The notes beneath the pieces were generated by a model, which was given only the letters and a program-made list of their open reading frames with translations, made no database searches and was not told the DNA's origin. A DNA stretch of 64,000 nucleotides from Neisseria animaloris (GTDB lineage Bacteria > Pseudomonadota > Gammaproteobacteria > Burkholderiales > Neisseriaceae). Location of the stretch: NCBI RefSeq assembly GCF_900637855.1, contig NZ_LR134440.1, forward strand, positions 744,001 to 808,000, read 5' to 3'. Numbering within the stretch: the stretch's first letter is position 1; every line of letters begins with the position of its first letter. This document shows, piece after piece, positions 1 to 11,079 of the stretch. The position numbers were made by a program, and so were the translations under genes.

Positions 1-1475
1 GGCTGGAAAGCTATTTAAAAATCCGTACCCCCCTTCCGCTAACCAGCAATGTGGGGTTTACCGTTCAAACGTTCGACAAAGGACTGGCGGAATGGACTGC
101 CGCACTGGCTTCCGTATGCGCCGACTACCATCACAACCGCATTCCGACACCGAAAACGCCGCAAGGCACGCCCGTCTGCATGGAGCAATGGAAAATTCTG
201 CAAGGAGCCTGCCGCGTTCCCCGTCAGGGAACCGACCGCTATCATTTCGCCCCGCAAGGCGGCCGCCATATCGGGATATTGCACAACGGCTTTTACTACC
301 GCATTACCGCGCTCGACGAGCAATTCGAAGCCTATCATCCCGATACGTTCAAACAGGCTTTCGGGCAGATTCTGGCCGATTCCGACAACAATCCTTTCCC
401 CGTCGCCGTTCCCTGCTATTTGGGCGGGGACGGAACCGCAACCGTATACGAAGCCCTGCGTTTAGAGGCCGATAACGCCGAGCTGGTCAAGTATATCGAA
501 AACGACCTGTTCCACATCAGCATCAACCAAGAAGACCTCGATGCCGATGCCGACCTCACCCTCGCCACCTTCGTGCCGCAACAAAACGTGTGGTGTTACA
601 AACCCACAACTTATTGTTACAACACCGTTACCCGACGTTTATTCCTACATTGCGAACACGCTTGGGAAGATGGCGGCGCACTCAAAGGCATCGTCGTGCG
701 TGCTGCGGAGCATCTAAACAAACCCGCCGGCCAAACCATACAACCGGCGGTCAACCGTTACCAATGGCAGTTGGACGAAACCCTTCAACAGAACTGGGCG
801 CAATGGCAGAAAAACTATGCCGCCCGCGCCGCCAAAATGAGCGTGCTCAGCATCACCGTTCCGTTTAACGGTTACAAAATCCCCGAAGGCATCAGCCAAG
901 ATGCTTTGATGCAGTTTTTGCTGCAATATGCGCAGCTTTCCACTTACGGCGATGTCCGCAACACTTACGAAGCTGTCGATGTCAGCCATTTTCAAAGCGG
1001 TCGTACGGAGTGCGTGCGCCCTATCTCCGATGAATCGCTAGCTTTCGTAACCGGCCTGCTGCGTGAACAACCCAATAAGGAAGCATTGAGTGCCGCGCTT
1101 GCCGAACACAAAGCCCGCATCAAAACCGCTAAACAAGGGCTCGGAGCCAACCGGCACCTGCTCGGACTACAACTGATGGTGCCTGAAGTTTGCAGCCGCG
1201 TGCCGACATTCTTCCGCAACGAAGGATACAAAATCTTCACCACCGATTTTCTGTCCACCTCCACCCTCGGCGACGATACCAACACTCTCAATTTTGCCTT
1301 CGCCCCCACGTTAGCGGGCGGCTTGGGCATCAATTACACGGTAACGTGCGAAGGATGGCTGTTTACCGTCAGCCATCTATCCAGCCAGAAGCAGGAAGCC
1401 GGCATCTTTCTCGAATCGGTCAAACAAGGCGGCGAGCGCTTACTGACTTTTCTCAATTCTAAAATAAAAGAGTAA
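1..1475 (+). CDS. Choline/carnitine O-acyltransferase family protein, 3' part
   Basis: The frame is open from base 3, so the gene begins left of the window; the GTG at 51 is internal. Upstream residues read LESYLKIRTPLPLTSN and continue the family's N-terminal helix. Family hallmarks are CEHAWEDGG with the catalytic-type His (codon 657-659), STYGDVRNTYEAVDVSHFQSGRTE (matching the family's Y-S/T-R-F-x-G-R-T-E region), FFRNEGYKIFTTDFLSTST and GGLGINYTV near the C-terminus. Known family members move acyl groups between CoA and carnitine or choline; the acceptor here cannot be read from sequence. No signal peptide can be judged because the start is missing. The family is mainly eukaryotic, so its presence in a neisserial chromosome is unusual. 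It ends in a DUS hairpin (1489-1520). Confidence 0.85.
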   Translation, partial: LESYLKIRTPLPLTSNVGFTVQTFDKGLAEWTAALASVCADYHHNRIPTPKTPQGTPVCMEQWKILQGACRVPRQGTDRYHFAPQGGRHIGILHNGFYYRITALDEQFEAYHPDTFKQAFGQILADSDNNPFPVAVPCYLGGDGTATVYEALRLEADNAELVKYIENDLFHISINQEDLDADADLTLATFVPQQNVWCYKPTTYCYNTVTRRLFLHCEHAWEDGGALKGIVVRAAEHLNKPAGQTIQPAVNRYQWQLDETLQQNWAQWQKNYAARAAKMSVLSITVPFNGYKIPEGISQDALMQFLLQYAQLSTYGDVRNTYEAVDVSHFQSGRTECVRPISDESLAFVTGLLREQPNKEALSAALAEHKARIKTAKQGLGANRHLLGLQLMVPEVCSRVPTFFRNEGYKIFTTDFLSTSTLGDDTNTLNFAFAPTLAGGLGINYTVTCEGWLFTVSHLSSQKQEAGIFLESVKQGGERLLTFLNSKIKE

Positions 1476-1488
1476 AAACATCATGAAA

Positions 1489-1520
1489 CAGGCCGTCTGA
1501 ATCACTTTTCGGACGGCCTG
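1489..1520 (+). terminator. DUS inverted-pair terminator
   Basis: CAGGCCGTCTGAA pairs with TTCGGACGGCCTG (one T-G wobble) and is followed by TTTTT. It lies 13 bases after the acyltransferase stop. Confidence 0.75.
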
Positions 1521-1522
1521 TT

Positions 1523-1551
1523 TTTACACCTCACAATGATAGTGCTAACAT
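1523..1551 (+). promoter_or_regulatory. Predicted sigma70 promoter of the class V aminotransferase
   Basis: TTTACA (1523-1528), a 17-bp spacer and TAACAT (1546-1551) preceded by TGC, an extended -10 pattern. The -35 box overlaps the T-run of the preceding terminator. AAGGAAG lies before the ATG at 1585. Confidence 0.55.
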
Positions 1552-1584
1552 GCCCATACACCATATAAATACAAAGGAAGAAAA

Positions 1585-2712
1585 ATGACTACTCTGCCCC
1601 GCCCCGAGGTCGACGGAAACGGCCTGCTCGAATATTCGGTCGTTTACACCGACCGCGCCTTAAACCATATGTCGCAAAAATTTCAGACGGCCTTACGCTA
1701 TATTTCCGCCACGTTGAAAAAAGTCTACAACGCCGAACATGTCGCCATGATTCCCGGCAGCGGCTCGTCAGGCATGGAAGCGGTTGCCCGCCAGCTTGCC
1801 CGCGACGAAAAATGTCTGATTGTGCGCAACGGCTTCTTCAGCTTCCGCTGGACACAGATTCTCGAAAAAGGCCGCATCGCTGCCGATACAAAGGTGTTGA
1901 CCGCCAAACAGCCTATCGATGAAGCTCATGCACCATTTGCGCCTGCTCCAATTGAAGCGGTATGTGCAGAAATTGCTGCTTACAAACCCGCGGTTGTGTT
2001 CGCACCGCATGTAGAAACGGCTTCGGGCATCATGCTGCCCGACAATTATATTCAGAAGCTGGCCGAAGCCACCCATGCCGCAGGCGGTTTGCTGGTTATC
2101 GACTCTATCGCTTCGGGATGTATCTGGCTCGACATGGAAAAACTCGGCATCGACGTGTTGATTTCCGCCCCGCAAAAAGGCTGGAGCGGCTCGCCCTGCT
2201 GCGGTTTGGTGATGCTGAACAAAGCTGCTTATGCCAAAGTGCAGACCACCGAATCCGACAGTTTCTCGCTCGACCTGAAAAAATGGCTGCAAATCATGGA
2301 AACCTTTGAAAACGGCGGCCATGCTTACCATGCCACGCCGCCCACTGATGCGCTGCTGAAACTGCACGATGTCATGAAAGAAGCGGAGGCTGTCGGCTTC
2401 GAACGTTTGCAAGCCGCCCAAACCGAATTGGGCGGCAAAATCCGTTCGCTGCTGGCGGCAAAAGGCTATCCCAGCGTTGCCGCCGAAGGCTTCGAAGCGC
2501 CGGGCGTGGTGGTCAGCTACACCACCGATGCCGGCATCCAAAGCGGCAAAGCCTTTCTCGCCCACGGCTTGCAGATTGCTTCGGGCGTGCCGTTGCAATG
2601 CGGCGAACGCAACGATTTCCAAACTTTCCGCTTGGGCTTGTTCGGCTTGGACAAACTGCAAAACATCGATCGCACGGTTGCCCATTTTGAAGATGCTTTG
2701 AATAAAGTTTAA
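1585..2712 (+). CDS. Class V PLP-dependent aminotransferase (alanine-glyoxylate/serine-pyruvate type)
   Basis: 375 residues, the usual length for this fold. The N-terminal third has MIPGSGSSGMEAVARQL, the phosphate-binding turn of fold-type I enzymes. LLVIDSIASG carries the Asp that contacts the PLP pyridine nitrogen. SAPQKGWSGSP holds the Schiff-base lysine, K198. These place it with alanine-glyoxylate and serine-pyruvate aminotransferases, cytosolic enzymes interconverting small amino acids and 2-oxo acids. The exact substrate cannot be assigned. A purine-rich AAGGAAG precedes the ATG at good spacing, and its own promoter is predicted at 1523-1551, so it is probably monocistronic. A DUS hairpin follows and is shared with the convergent DUF2254 gene. 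Confidence 0.88.
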   Translation: MTTLPRPEVDGNGLLEYSVVYTDRALNHMSQKFQTALRYISATLKKVYNAEHVAMIPGSGSSGMEAVARQLARDEKCLIVRNGFFSFRWTQILEKGRIAADTKVLTAKQPIDEAHAPFAPAPIEAVCAEIAAYKPAVVFAPHVETASGIMLPDNYIQKLAEATHAAGGLLVIDSIASGCIWLDMEKLGIDVLISAPQKGWSGSPCCGLVMLNKAAYAKVQTTESDSFSLDLKKWLQIMETFENGGHAYHATPPTDALLKLHDVMKEAEAVGFERLQAAQTELGGKIRSLLAAKGYPSVAAEGFEAPGVVVSYTTDAGIQSGKAFLAHGLQIASGVPLQCGERNDFQTFRLGLFGLDKLQNIDRTVAHFEDALNKV

Positions 2713-2724
2713 GCAGATAAACTT

Positions 2725-2757
2725 GAGGCCGTCTGAAAAAACTTTTCAGACGGCCTC
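2725..2757. terminator. DUS hairpin between convergent genes
   Basis: GAGGCCGTCTGAAAA faces TTTTCAGACGGCCTC with a short loop. It lies between the aminotransferase (+) and DUF2254 (-) stops and can serve both strands. Confidence 0.75.
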
Positions 2758-2839
2758 TCATATATACGCACATAACCGCACCGCAAACGGTTCGGACGGT
2801 TCCGGTCATGTTTCCCAAAGTCCGAGCCGCTTCAATTAT

Positions 2840-4087
2840 TCAATTGCCGAATAAAGCCTCGTGCTTACGTTTCAATTGTTGCGCATCATGCTCAAACGAT
2901 AATTCCTGCAATGCCCGTTGCAAAGCCTTTTCCGCCATTTCCGCCGCAGCTTCCGACACCGAAGCCTCGGGAGCGTTGCGCCAAATACCGGCCAGCACCT
3001 TCTGCATCACCAAATCCACTTCCAATATGCCCGCACCGTCGCGTGCAATCGGAGCGAATCCGTCGCGCACCCATTCTCCGCAATCCAAAGGCTTTATCGA
3101 CAAACGGTCATATTGCGTTACGGTACTTCCGTTGTTTTCAGACGGCCTCTCAGTCAGCAAACGCATCATGCCCGTCATAACGCTGATGGCCGTACCGGGG
3201 TCGTTTACCGCCGGCGACAAAGCCCTTTGCGCCACTTCGCTCATCACGATAAAGCCCCAGTTCGGGTCTTGGTCGTAACTTCTTGTCTGTCCGAACACGA
3301 AACAATCGGTAAAGCCATCTCCCTGCCCGTTGCCGCCCTCTATCAGCATCAAAGGCGTATCGTGCATCAACAACTCGCCCGGGCGCACCAGTATATGCAC
3401 ATATGCCTCTGATTTTTCGGCACGGTTTTGCAGCGAAGCCATATCGATATGGGTTAGATACCCGCTGTATCCCGCCTTTACCAAACGCGCCGAACTGCCG
3501 CACGTGCCGCGCCATGCCGTTCCCATCTGCGGGTTGGCGCGGAATTCGACCAAAGCCTGGTGCGCCGCCGTTTGGATTTTATTCAGCGTGTTGTCCATGC
3601 GGCCGAGCTGCGAAAGCGTATACACCCAACGTATCAGGGTAACAATCAGATACACCAGTACGACAACCGTGCTGACAAACAATACAAACCGCCCGTTTTG
3701 CCCGTAAAAACCCGTGCCCAGCGCGGTTTTGGCAATAATGGCATAAATAAAGGCGGAAATAAAACTGGCAATCGCCGTACGGGTATTGTCATCCCCCATC
3801 ACCAGCTCGGTAGCGCGCGGTGTGGCACCGTTGGCTGCCGACGAAAATGCCGACACCATGATAGACAAAGAAAACGTACTCACCGCCAGCATACTCGAAG
3901 CAATCACGTCCAATAAACCTTCCAGCGTCGACAACTGTATTTCCGGCAATACGTCGGGCGGCAGCCACACGCCCGCCAAACGTGCCGCAAAGGCGAAACA
4001 TACCGCCAACACCGCCCAACCCGCAGGCGTTACCCACAAGCGGTTACCCGGTTTTTTCAATGCCAACAACCAACGGTACATCATCAT
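2840..4087 (-). CDS. DUF2254 family inner-membrane protein
   Basis: 415 residues. The N-terminal 160 residues contain about four hydrophobic segments (near residues 22-42, 58-82, 105-128 and 133-155). A soluble C-terminal domain carries QRALSPAVNDPGTA, which I recognise as the DUF2254 signature. Function is unknown; the architecture suggests a membrane-anchored sensor or channel-like protein, but that is speculation. GGGAGC sits about five bases before the first of three in-phase ATG codons. One DUS lies inside the coding region (about 3137-3148), encoding part of ERPSEN, and another lies just upstream (about 4108). tmk begins its transcript farther upstream on the same strand, with only 39 bases between tmk stop and this start, so cotranscription is possible. 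Confidence 0.8.
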   Translation of the reverse strand: MMMYRWLLALKKPGNRLWVTPAGWAVLAVCFAFAARLAGVWLPPDVLPEIQLSTLEGLLDVIASSMLAVSTFSLSIMVSAFSSAANGATPRATELVMGDDNTRTAIASFISAFIYAIIAKTALGTGFYGQNGRFVLFVSTVVVLVYLIVTLIRWVYTLSQLGRMDNTLNKIQTAAHQALVEFRANPQMGTAWRGTCGSSARLVKAGYSGYLTHIDMASLQNRAEKSEAYVHILVRPGELLMHDTPLMLIEGGNGQGDGFTDCFVFGQTRSYDQDPNWGFIVMSEVAQRALSPAVNDPGTAISVMTGMMRLLTERPSENNGSTVTQYDRLSIKPLDCGEWVRDGFAPIARDGAGILEVDLVMQKVLAGIWRNAPEASVSEAAAEMAEKALQRALQELSFEHDAQQLKRKHEALFGN

Positions 4088-4126
4088 TCTGCTCCCTGTA
4101 TCAAAAGGCCGTCTGAAAACCCAATC

Positions 4127-4753
4127 TTACGAATATCGGTTAAAGTGCCCGTCCAAAACCGCATTAATCGACTTTCTCACCTCGCCGATATCGCGGTTGC
4201 TGTCGATAACTGCATAACGCTCGGGCGAGGCGGCGGCGCGGTTCAGATAAACTTCACGCACACGGGTGAAAAAACCAGCCTCTTCCTGTTCGAAACGGTC
4301 TTTTTCGCGGTTTTTGCCGATACGCTGCATCGAAACTTCCAAAGGCACGTCCAACAAAATCGTCAAATCCGGTCGGAAACCGCCCTGTACCCAGTTTTCG
4401 AGTACGGCGATTTCTTCCAACGGCACCCCGCGGCCACCGCCTTGATAGGCGAAAGTGGCATCAGTAAAGCGGTCTGAAACGACATTCACGCCGCGTTCAA
4501 GCGCAGGCAAAATCACATCTTCGATATGCTGGCGGCGGGCGGCGAACATCAACAGCGTTTCGGTATGCAGGCCGGCTTTGGTGGCCGGATCGAGCAGAAT
4601 CTCGCGCAAGGCTTCGCCCACCGGCGTACCGCCCGGCTCGCGAGTAAACAGCACAGGCAGATTACGGGCTTCGAACCAGTCTTTAATCACCGCCAGATTG
4701 GTGGATTTGCCGGCACCGTCGATGCCGTCGAGTGTGATGAATTGTGCTTGCAT
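4127..4753 (-). CDS. tmk: Thymidylate kinase
   Basis: 208 residues, close to the usual 205-215. It phosphorylates dTMP to dTDP in cytosolic dTTP synthesis. The P-loop GIDGAGKST is at residues 10-18. SDRFTDATFAYQGGGRG matches the DR(Y/F) and substrate-binding region, and GKNREKDRFEQEEAGFF is the LID. I chose the ATG at 4753, not the upstream in-frame start at 4900. MQAQFITLDGIDG is the conserved beginning, GGAAAG precedes it, and the longer frame would run through a DUS pair. mltG lies upstream on the same strand, an order common in proteobacteria. Confidence 0.95.
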   Translation of the reverse strand: MQAQFITLDGIDGAGKSTNLAVIKDWFEARNLPVLFTREPGGTPVGEALREILLDPATKAGLHTETLLMFAARRQHIEDVILPALERGVNVVSDRFTDATFAYQGGGRGVPLEEIAVLENWVQGGFRPDLTILLDVPLEVSMQRIGKNREKDRFEQEEAGFFTRVREVYLNRAAASPERYAVIDSNRDIGEVRKSINAVLDGHFNRYS

Positions 4754-4770
4754 AAAAAGCTTTCCAATCA

Positions 4771-4813
4771 TTTCAGACGGCCTCTGTAAACACTCGGTTA
4801 AGGCCGTCTGAAA
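4771..4813. repeat. Inverted DUS pair upstream of tmk
   Basis: TTTCAGACGGCCT (4771-4783) and AGGCCGTCTGAAA (4801-4813) are perfect inverted copies with a 17-base loop. They lie in the tmk leader, so they may matter more for DNA uptake than for termination. Confidence 0.7.
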
Positions 4814-4908
4814 ACTACCGTTACCAACCTGCCGCGCAAAGCGGTAAAACAGGCCGATGCCGTAACGGATATTCGTTTTTGAAACATGAAAACGCGCCAT
4901 TATAACGC

Positions 4909-4940
4909 AAGGCCGTCTGAACGCTGTTTCAGACGGCCTT
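4909..4940. terminator. DUS hairpin between mltG and tmk
   Basis: AAGGCCGTCTGAA and TTCAGACGGCCTT with a 6-base loop, 21 bases past the mltG stop. T-run on the + strand only, so termination of mltG is uncertain. Confidence 0.55.
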
Positions 4941-4961
4941 TTTCTTTAGACATTTCGCACA

Positions 4962-5957
4962 TTAACGCTTCAATATGTATTTGCGCACTGCTGCGTTATG
5001 CTCTTCCAAAGTATGGCTGAACTGGCTCAAGCCCGTATCATCCATTTTCGAAACAAAATACAGGTATTTGGCCGACGACGGATGGGCGGCGGCCTCAAGC
5101 GCGGCTTTGCCCGGCAAAGCAATCGGCGTGGGCGTTAAACCGGCTCGGGTGTAAGTGTTGTAGGGCGTGTCGCGTCGCAAGTCGGCTTTGCGGATGCGGC
5201 CTTTATATGCGTTGCCCATACCGTAAATCACGGTCGGGTCGGTTTGCAGGCGCATACCGATGGCCAAACGGTTAACGAACACGGCGGCAACATGGCGGCG
5301 GTCGGCTTCGTGGGCGGTTTCTTTTTCAATCAGGCTCGCCATAATCAACAGCTCGTACGGATTTTTATACGGCAACCCGCTCTGACGCTCATCCCAAGCC
5401 GCCTGCAAATGCCGCTGCATCGTGCGGTAGGCGGTTTTATAAATCTGAAGATCGCTGCTGCCCGCATCGATTTCGTAGCTGTCGGGGAAAAACAGCCCTT
5501 CGGGATGGCCGCTTAATGCGTTCGGATCAATCGTTTGCAGCAGTTTTTCATTGCTCCAACCGCGCGTTTCGTGTGCAATATCTTCAGTGCCGTTAATAAT
5601 GTCGCGCATCTGAGAAAAACGCATTCCTTCGACAATGCGCACGGTTACCGAATCAGGCCGGCCGCCGCGCAAACGTTGCAAAACCTGCCATGCAGACACT
5701 TTTTTGGGCAGGCGGTATGCACCGGTGTGCAGCCGGTTGTGTACGCCGAGCAGATAAGCCGTTCCCAACAATACAGGGCGGCTGTAAATCACCCCGTCGT
5801 CGGCCAGCTTGCGGCTTACCGAAGCAATACCTTGGTTTTTTTCTACTTTTACACGGTAGGCTTTATCGTTGGTTTTCGGTATAAACAGCAATGCCGACCA
5901 CACGGCGATAAACAAAATAAAAAGGCCCGCAAGCCATTTAAACAATTTTTTCAACAT
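4962..5957 (-). CDS. mltG: Endolytic murein transglycosylase MltG
   Basis: 331 residues with an N-terminal membrane anchor (about 8-27) and the rest periplasmic. It cleaves nascent glycan strands and sets chain ends during peptidoglycan synthesis. The LysM-like part (about 35-105) precedes the YceG catalytic domain. ASLIEKET contains the catalytic glutamate, E211 here. FVNRLAIGMRLQTDPTVIYG and TPYNTYTRAGLTPTPIALPG are conserved family blocks. No good Shine-Dalgarno sequence is visible before the ATG. It lies upstream of tmk on the same strand, the typical neighbourhood. Confidence 0.95.
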   Translation of the reverse strand: MLKKLFKWLAGLFILFIAVWSALLFIPKTNDKAYRVKVEKNQGIASVSRKLADDGVIYSRPVLLGTAYLLGVHNRLHTGAYRLPKKVSAWQVLQRLRGGRPDSVTVRIVEGMRFSQMRDIINGTEDIAHETRGWSNEKLLQTIDPNALSGHPEGLFFPDSYEIDAGSSDLQIYKTAYRTMQRHLQAAWDERQSGLPYKNPYELLIMASLIEKETAHEADRRHVAAVFVNRLAIGMRLQTDPTVIYGMGNAYKGRIRKADLRRDTPYNTYTRAGLTPTPIALPGKAALEAAAHPSSAKYLYFVSKMDDTGLSQFSHTLEEHNAAVRKYILKR

Positions 5958-6168
5958 GGTAGGATTCGTTCTGTCAAAATTCGGGCACAGTATAAAACGT
6001 AAAAACCGCTTATAGTGGCATTATTATTGCTTGACGGCAGGATTTACATGCTTTTTTACGATAAAAGGCCGTCTGAACAAACAAACCGTTTCTTTATCCC
6101 ACAACCCCTATCTTTTCAGACGGCCCCGACCACTTCGACGAGGCCGTCTGAAAACCGAAGAAAACCCT

Positions 6169-6729
6169 ATGGAAAACAACTGGCAACAAGGCTGGTGGCA
6201 AGGAGCGCGGCGCGTAGATTCGCCCAATTTTTCTCCCAGAGCGGAAAACGAAACCGTTTCATTGGTAGTGCTGCACAATATTTCCCTGCCGCCGTTCGAA
6301 TACGGCAACGGTGCCGTGGAAAAACTATTTACCAACCGCATCGACCCCGAAGAACACCCGTTTTTCAGCATCCTTACCGAACTGCGCGTATCCAGCCATT
6401 TTCTGATTACGCGGCAGGGAGAAGCCATCCAGTTCGTATCGTGCGACGACACCGCCTACCACGCAGGGGTTTCGTCTTTCCGCGGCAGAGAAAAATGTAA
6501 TGCGTTTTCAATCGGTATCGAAATCGAGGGCTGCGATTTTGAACCTTTTACCCCCGCCCAATATCAATGTTTAAACACCCTTTTACCTGCGATTGCAGAG
6601 CATTACCCGATCGAGGCGGTAACCGGCCACCAAGATATCGCCCCCGGCCGCAAAAGCGACCCCGGCCACTTTTTCGATTGGGAAAAAATACGGCGGCCCG
6701 GTATTACGGTTGTGCTCGGCGAAAACTGA
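6169..6729 (+). CDS. ampD: 1,6-anhydro-N-acetylmuramyl-L-alanine amidase AmpD
   Basis: 186 residues. This cytosolic zinc amidase removes the peptide from anhydro-muropeptides in cell-wall recycling. Zinc and catalytic residues fit the known AmpD pattern: H36 (VLHNIS), E118 region (GIEIEG), H154 (GHQDIAP), K162 and D164 (RKSDPG). The start at 6169 is chosen because MENNWQQGWW begins the conserved domain, while the frame upstream (from 6031) runs through three DUS copies and looks non-coding. A DUS at 6141-6152 lies just before the start and GAAG is the only SD-like sequence. A single DUS follows the stop. Confidence 0.93.
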   Translation: MENNWQQGWWQGARRVDSPNFSPRAENETVSLVVLHNISLPPFEYGNGAVEKLFTNRIDPEEHPFFSILTELRVSSHFLITRQGEAIQFVSCDDTAYHAGVSSFRGREKCNAFSIGIEIEGCDFEPFTPAQYQCLNTLLPAIAEHYPIEAVTGHQDIAPGRKSDPGHFFDWEKIRRPGITVVLGEN

Positions 6730-6815
6730 CCGCGCCGCATTCAGACGGCCTTTGCAAACCTTAAAATCCGGCCGCCGTTAAGAACAAATAAAATGCGGTT
6801 TTTCCCGCCTGCAAG

Positions 6816-6844
6816 CTGCCAGCAAACCCAAATTTCGCTATAAT
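6816..6844 (+). promoter_or_regulatory. Predicted sigma70 promoter of zipA
   Basis: CTGCCA (6816-6821), 17-bp spacer, then a perfect TATAAT (6839-6844), 50 bases before the zipA ATG. Confidence 0.6.
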
Positions 6845-6893
6845 CTCCGCAATTGCACCGACCAACCATTCAAACACGGGTTCACAGATTATT

Positions 6894-8180
6894 ATGAGTG
6901 AAACAACGCTGATTATTCTCGTTTTAGGCTTGGCCATCATCCTCGGCATCATCGCCTACAACATGTATCAAGAAAACAAATACCGCCAGCAGGTGCGCGA
7001 ACAATTCGGCCATTCCGATAAAGATGCGCTGATGGGCAGCAAAACCGACTTCGTGCGCGACGGCAAATCGCAAGAGCAAACCGGCGTTCCCATCCGCCCA
7101 CTGCGCCAAAAAGACATTTCGGAACCCCAAGACGACACACCTGCAATGGTGCAGCCGAAAGACGACTTATTCGCCGCCCGAGTATCCGCCGCGGCCGCCA
7201 GCAAGCCCGACATCGAAATCGAATTTGAAGACGATTTCACCGAAACCGTTATCAAGCCTGAGCTGAAACCCGCTGAAGCCGCTTTCGATTTCAAACAAAT
7301 GCCCGCTCCCGTGTTTTCGCAAACCAAACTTTACGGCAAGCGCAAGCTGCTGCTGGATTTGCAGGATTTAACCAAACTCGAACTGCCGTGGTTTGACCAC
7401 CGCTTCGACTATATGGCTTACATTTCCCTGAGCGAACCGCAAGAACTGCACGCCATTCCGCGTCTGGCCGGCCGCCACCGCTTCCAAATCGCCGGCTGCA
7501 CCATGGACGACCGCTTCCAAATCGCCGAACCGATTCCCAGCGTTTACTACCAAGGCTTCATCATCGGCCTGCAAGCCATCAGCCGCAGCGGTTTGGCCAC
7601 CACTCAGGAAATCGAGCATTTCGGCGCGCAGGTCAACAGCTTTGCCGAAAAAATGAACGGCGGCCTGCTGCTTACCGATGTGGAAACCTTCCTGAACATC
7701 GCCCGCCCGCTCGACGAACTGTGCGCCCGCGTCGACCAAACCATCGCCATGCATCTGGTTTCCCGCGGCACCGTAAGCGGCATCGAACTGCGCTCGGCCG
7801 TAGAAAGTTTGGGCTTCGAGCTCGGCGTAGACGGCGCGTTCCACCTGCCCGACGAAAACGGCGAACCGCTGTTCAGCATCGTTACGCTCGACAACGCACC
7901 GTTTACCTCCAGCCTGCTTTCCAGCCAAGCCTACCGTGGCTTCAGCATGCTGTTCGACATCACCCACGTGCCCGCCGGCGAAAAACAGTTCAACCGCTTT
8001 ATGGATTTGGCCGTAAAACTTTCCAGCACCTTGGGCTTGGATTTGGTTAACGACAAACTGGAAGAACTTTCCACCCAATGGCTGAAAGATGTCCGCAGCT
8101 ATGTGCTGGCGCGTCAGGACGAAATGAAAAAAGTCGGCATCGAACCCGGCGGACAATTGGCGCAACGTCTCTTTTCTTAA
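6894..8180 (+). CDS. zipA: Cell division protein ZipA homologue
   Basis: 428 residues. Residues about 4-24 form one membrane span with the N-terminus outside, followed by a charged, Pro/Asp-rich linker (about 30-140) and a C-terminal globular domain. The FtsZ-binding region shows RHRFQIAGCTMDDRFQIAEPIP, LTDVETFLNIARPLDELCARVDQTIAMHLVSRG and FSMLFDITHVPAGEKQFNRFMDLA, typical of the ZipA C-terminal domain. It tethers FtsZ filaments to the inner membrane. It lies directly before ligA, as in other Neisseria. A promoter is predicted 50 bases upstream and a DUS hairpin follows. It is longer than E. coli ZipA (328) mainly in the part before the FtsZ-binding domain. Confidence 0.88.
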   Translation: MSETTLIILVLGLAIILGIIAYNMYQENKYRQQVREQFGHSDKDALMGSKTDFVRDGKSQEQTGVPIRPLRQKDISEPQDDTPAMVQPKDDLFAARVSAAAASKPDIEIEFEDDFTETVIKPELKPAEAAFDFKQMPAPVFSQTKLYGKRKLLLDLQDLTKLELPWFDHRFDYMAYISLSEPQELHAIPRLAGRHRFQIAGCTMDDRFQIAEPIPSVYYQGFIIGLQAISRSGLATTQEIEHFGAQVNSFAEKMNGGLLLTDVETFLNIARPLDELCARVDQTIAMHLVSRGTVSGIELRSAVESLGFELGVDGAFHLPDENGEPLFSIVTLDNAPFTSSLLSSQAYRGFSMLFDITHVPAGEKQFNRFMDLAVKLSSTLGLDLVNDKLEELSTQWLKDVRSYVLARQDEMKKVGIEPGGQLAQRLFS

Positions 8181-8210
8181 TCTGCACAGCGACACTGCAA
8201 ACCATCATCA

Positions 8211-8241
8211 AAGGCTGTCTGAAAACTTTTCAGACGGCCTG
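8211..8241 (+). terminator. Terminator after zipA
   Basis: AAGGCTGTCTGAAAA (one base off the DUS) pairs with TTTTCAGACGGCCT and is followed by GTTTTTA. Confidence 0.75.
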
Positions 8242-8314
8242 TTTTTATTCTCCGAACCATTTCGGCACGCAGAAGGAGCATGGCAGAAAGCCCCTTTTTT
8301 TATACAATACGGCC

Positions 8315-8421
8315 TATCGCAAATAAACTTTATTTCTGCTACGGCGTTGCTGCATCTTGCTGTACCACTCGTACTATCTGCGGCTTGCTGCCTTGTATCA
8401 GAAATAATTTTATTTGCTATA
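8315..8421. mobile_element. Correia-like miniature element, short form
   Basis: About 107 bp bounded by near-identical terminal inverted repeats of 27-28 bases: left 8315-8342, right 8395-8421 (complement begins TATAGCAAATAAAATTATT). The core TACGGCGTTGC ... CGTACTATCTGCGGCTTGC ... GCCTTGT resembles, from memory, the core of the Correia repeat of N. meningitidis, but the termini differ. Both ends carry the TA expected of the target duplication. Correia elements can carry promoters and RNase III sites, so an effect on ligA is possible. Confidence 0.75.
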
Positions 8422-8461
8422 TCTGTTTCAGACGGCCTTCAGCATCTATTCGCTAAAACCA

Positions 8462-10960
<2,499 letters not shown>

Positions 10961-11079
10961 CCCCCGCTCAAGTTTTTTTATTCGGAAACTTCCAGTACAA
11001 TTTAGCGGTTAGCCTGAATCTATCGCAAACTTTATTATTCGAAACTTGTCATATTGCCAAGCACATTTAAGGAGACATG

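Noticed and set aside
1768..2685. Long open frame on the minus strand opposite the aminotransferase gene
   Set aside because: No family features; it mirrors the high-GC third-position pattern of the true gene.
10990..11045. Possible third Correia-like end (CTATCGCAAACTTTATTATTC) before galU
   Set aside because: Only a short partial match to the terminal repeat, no partner end found.
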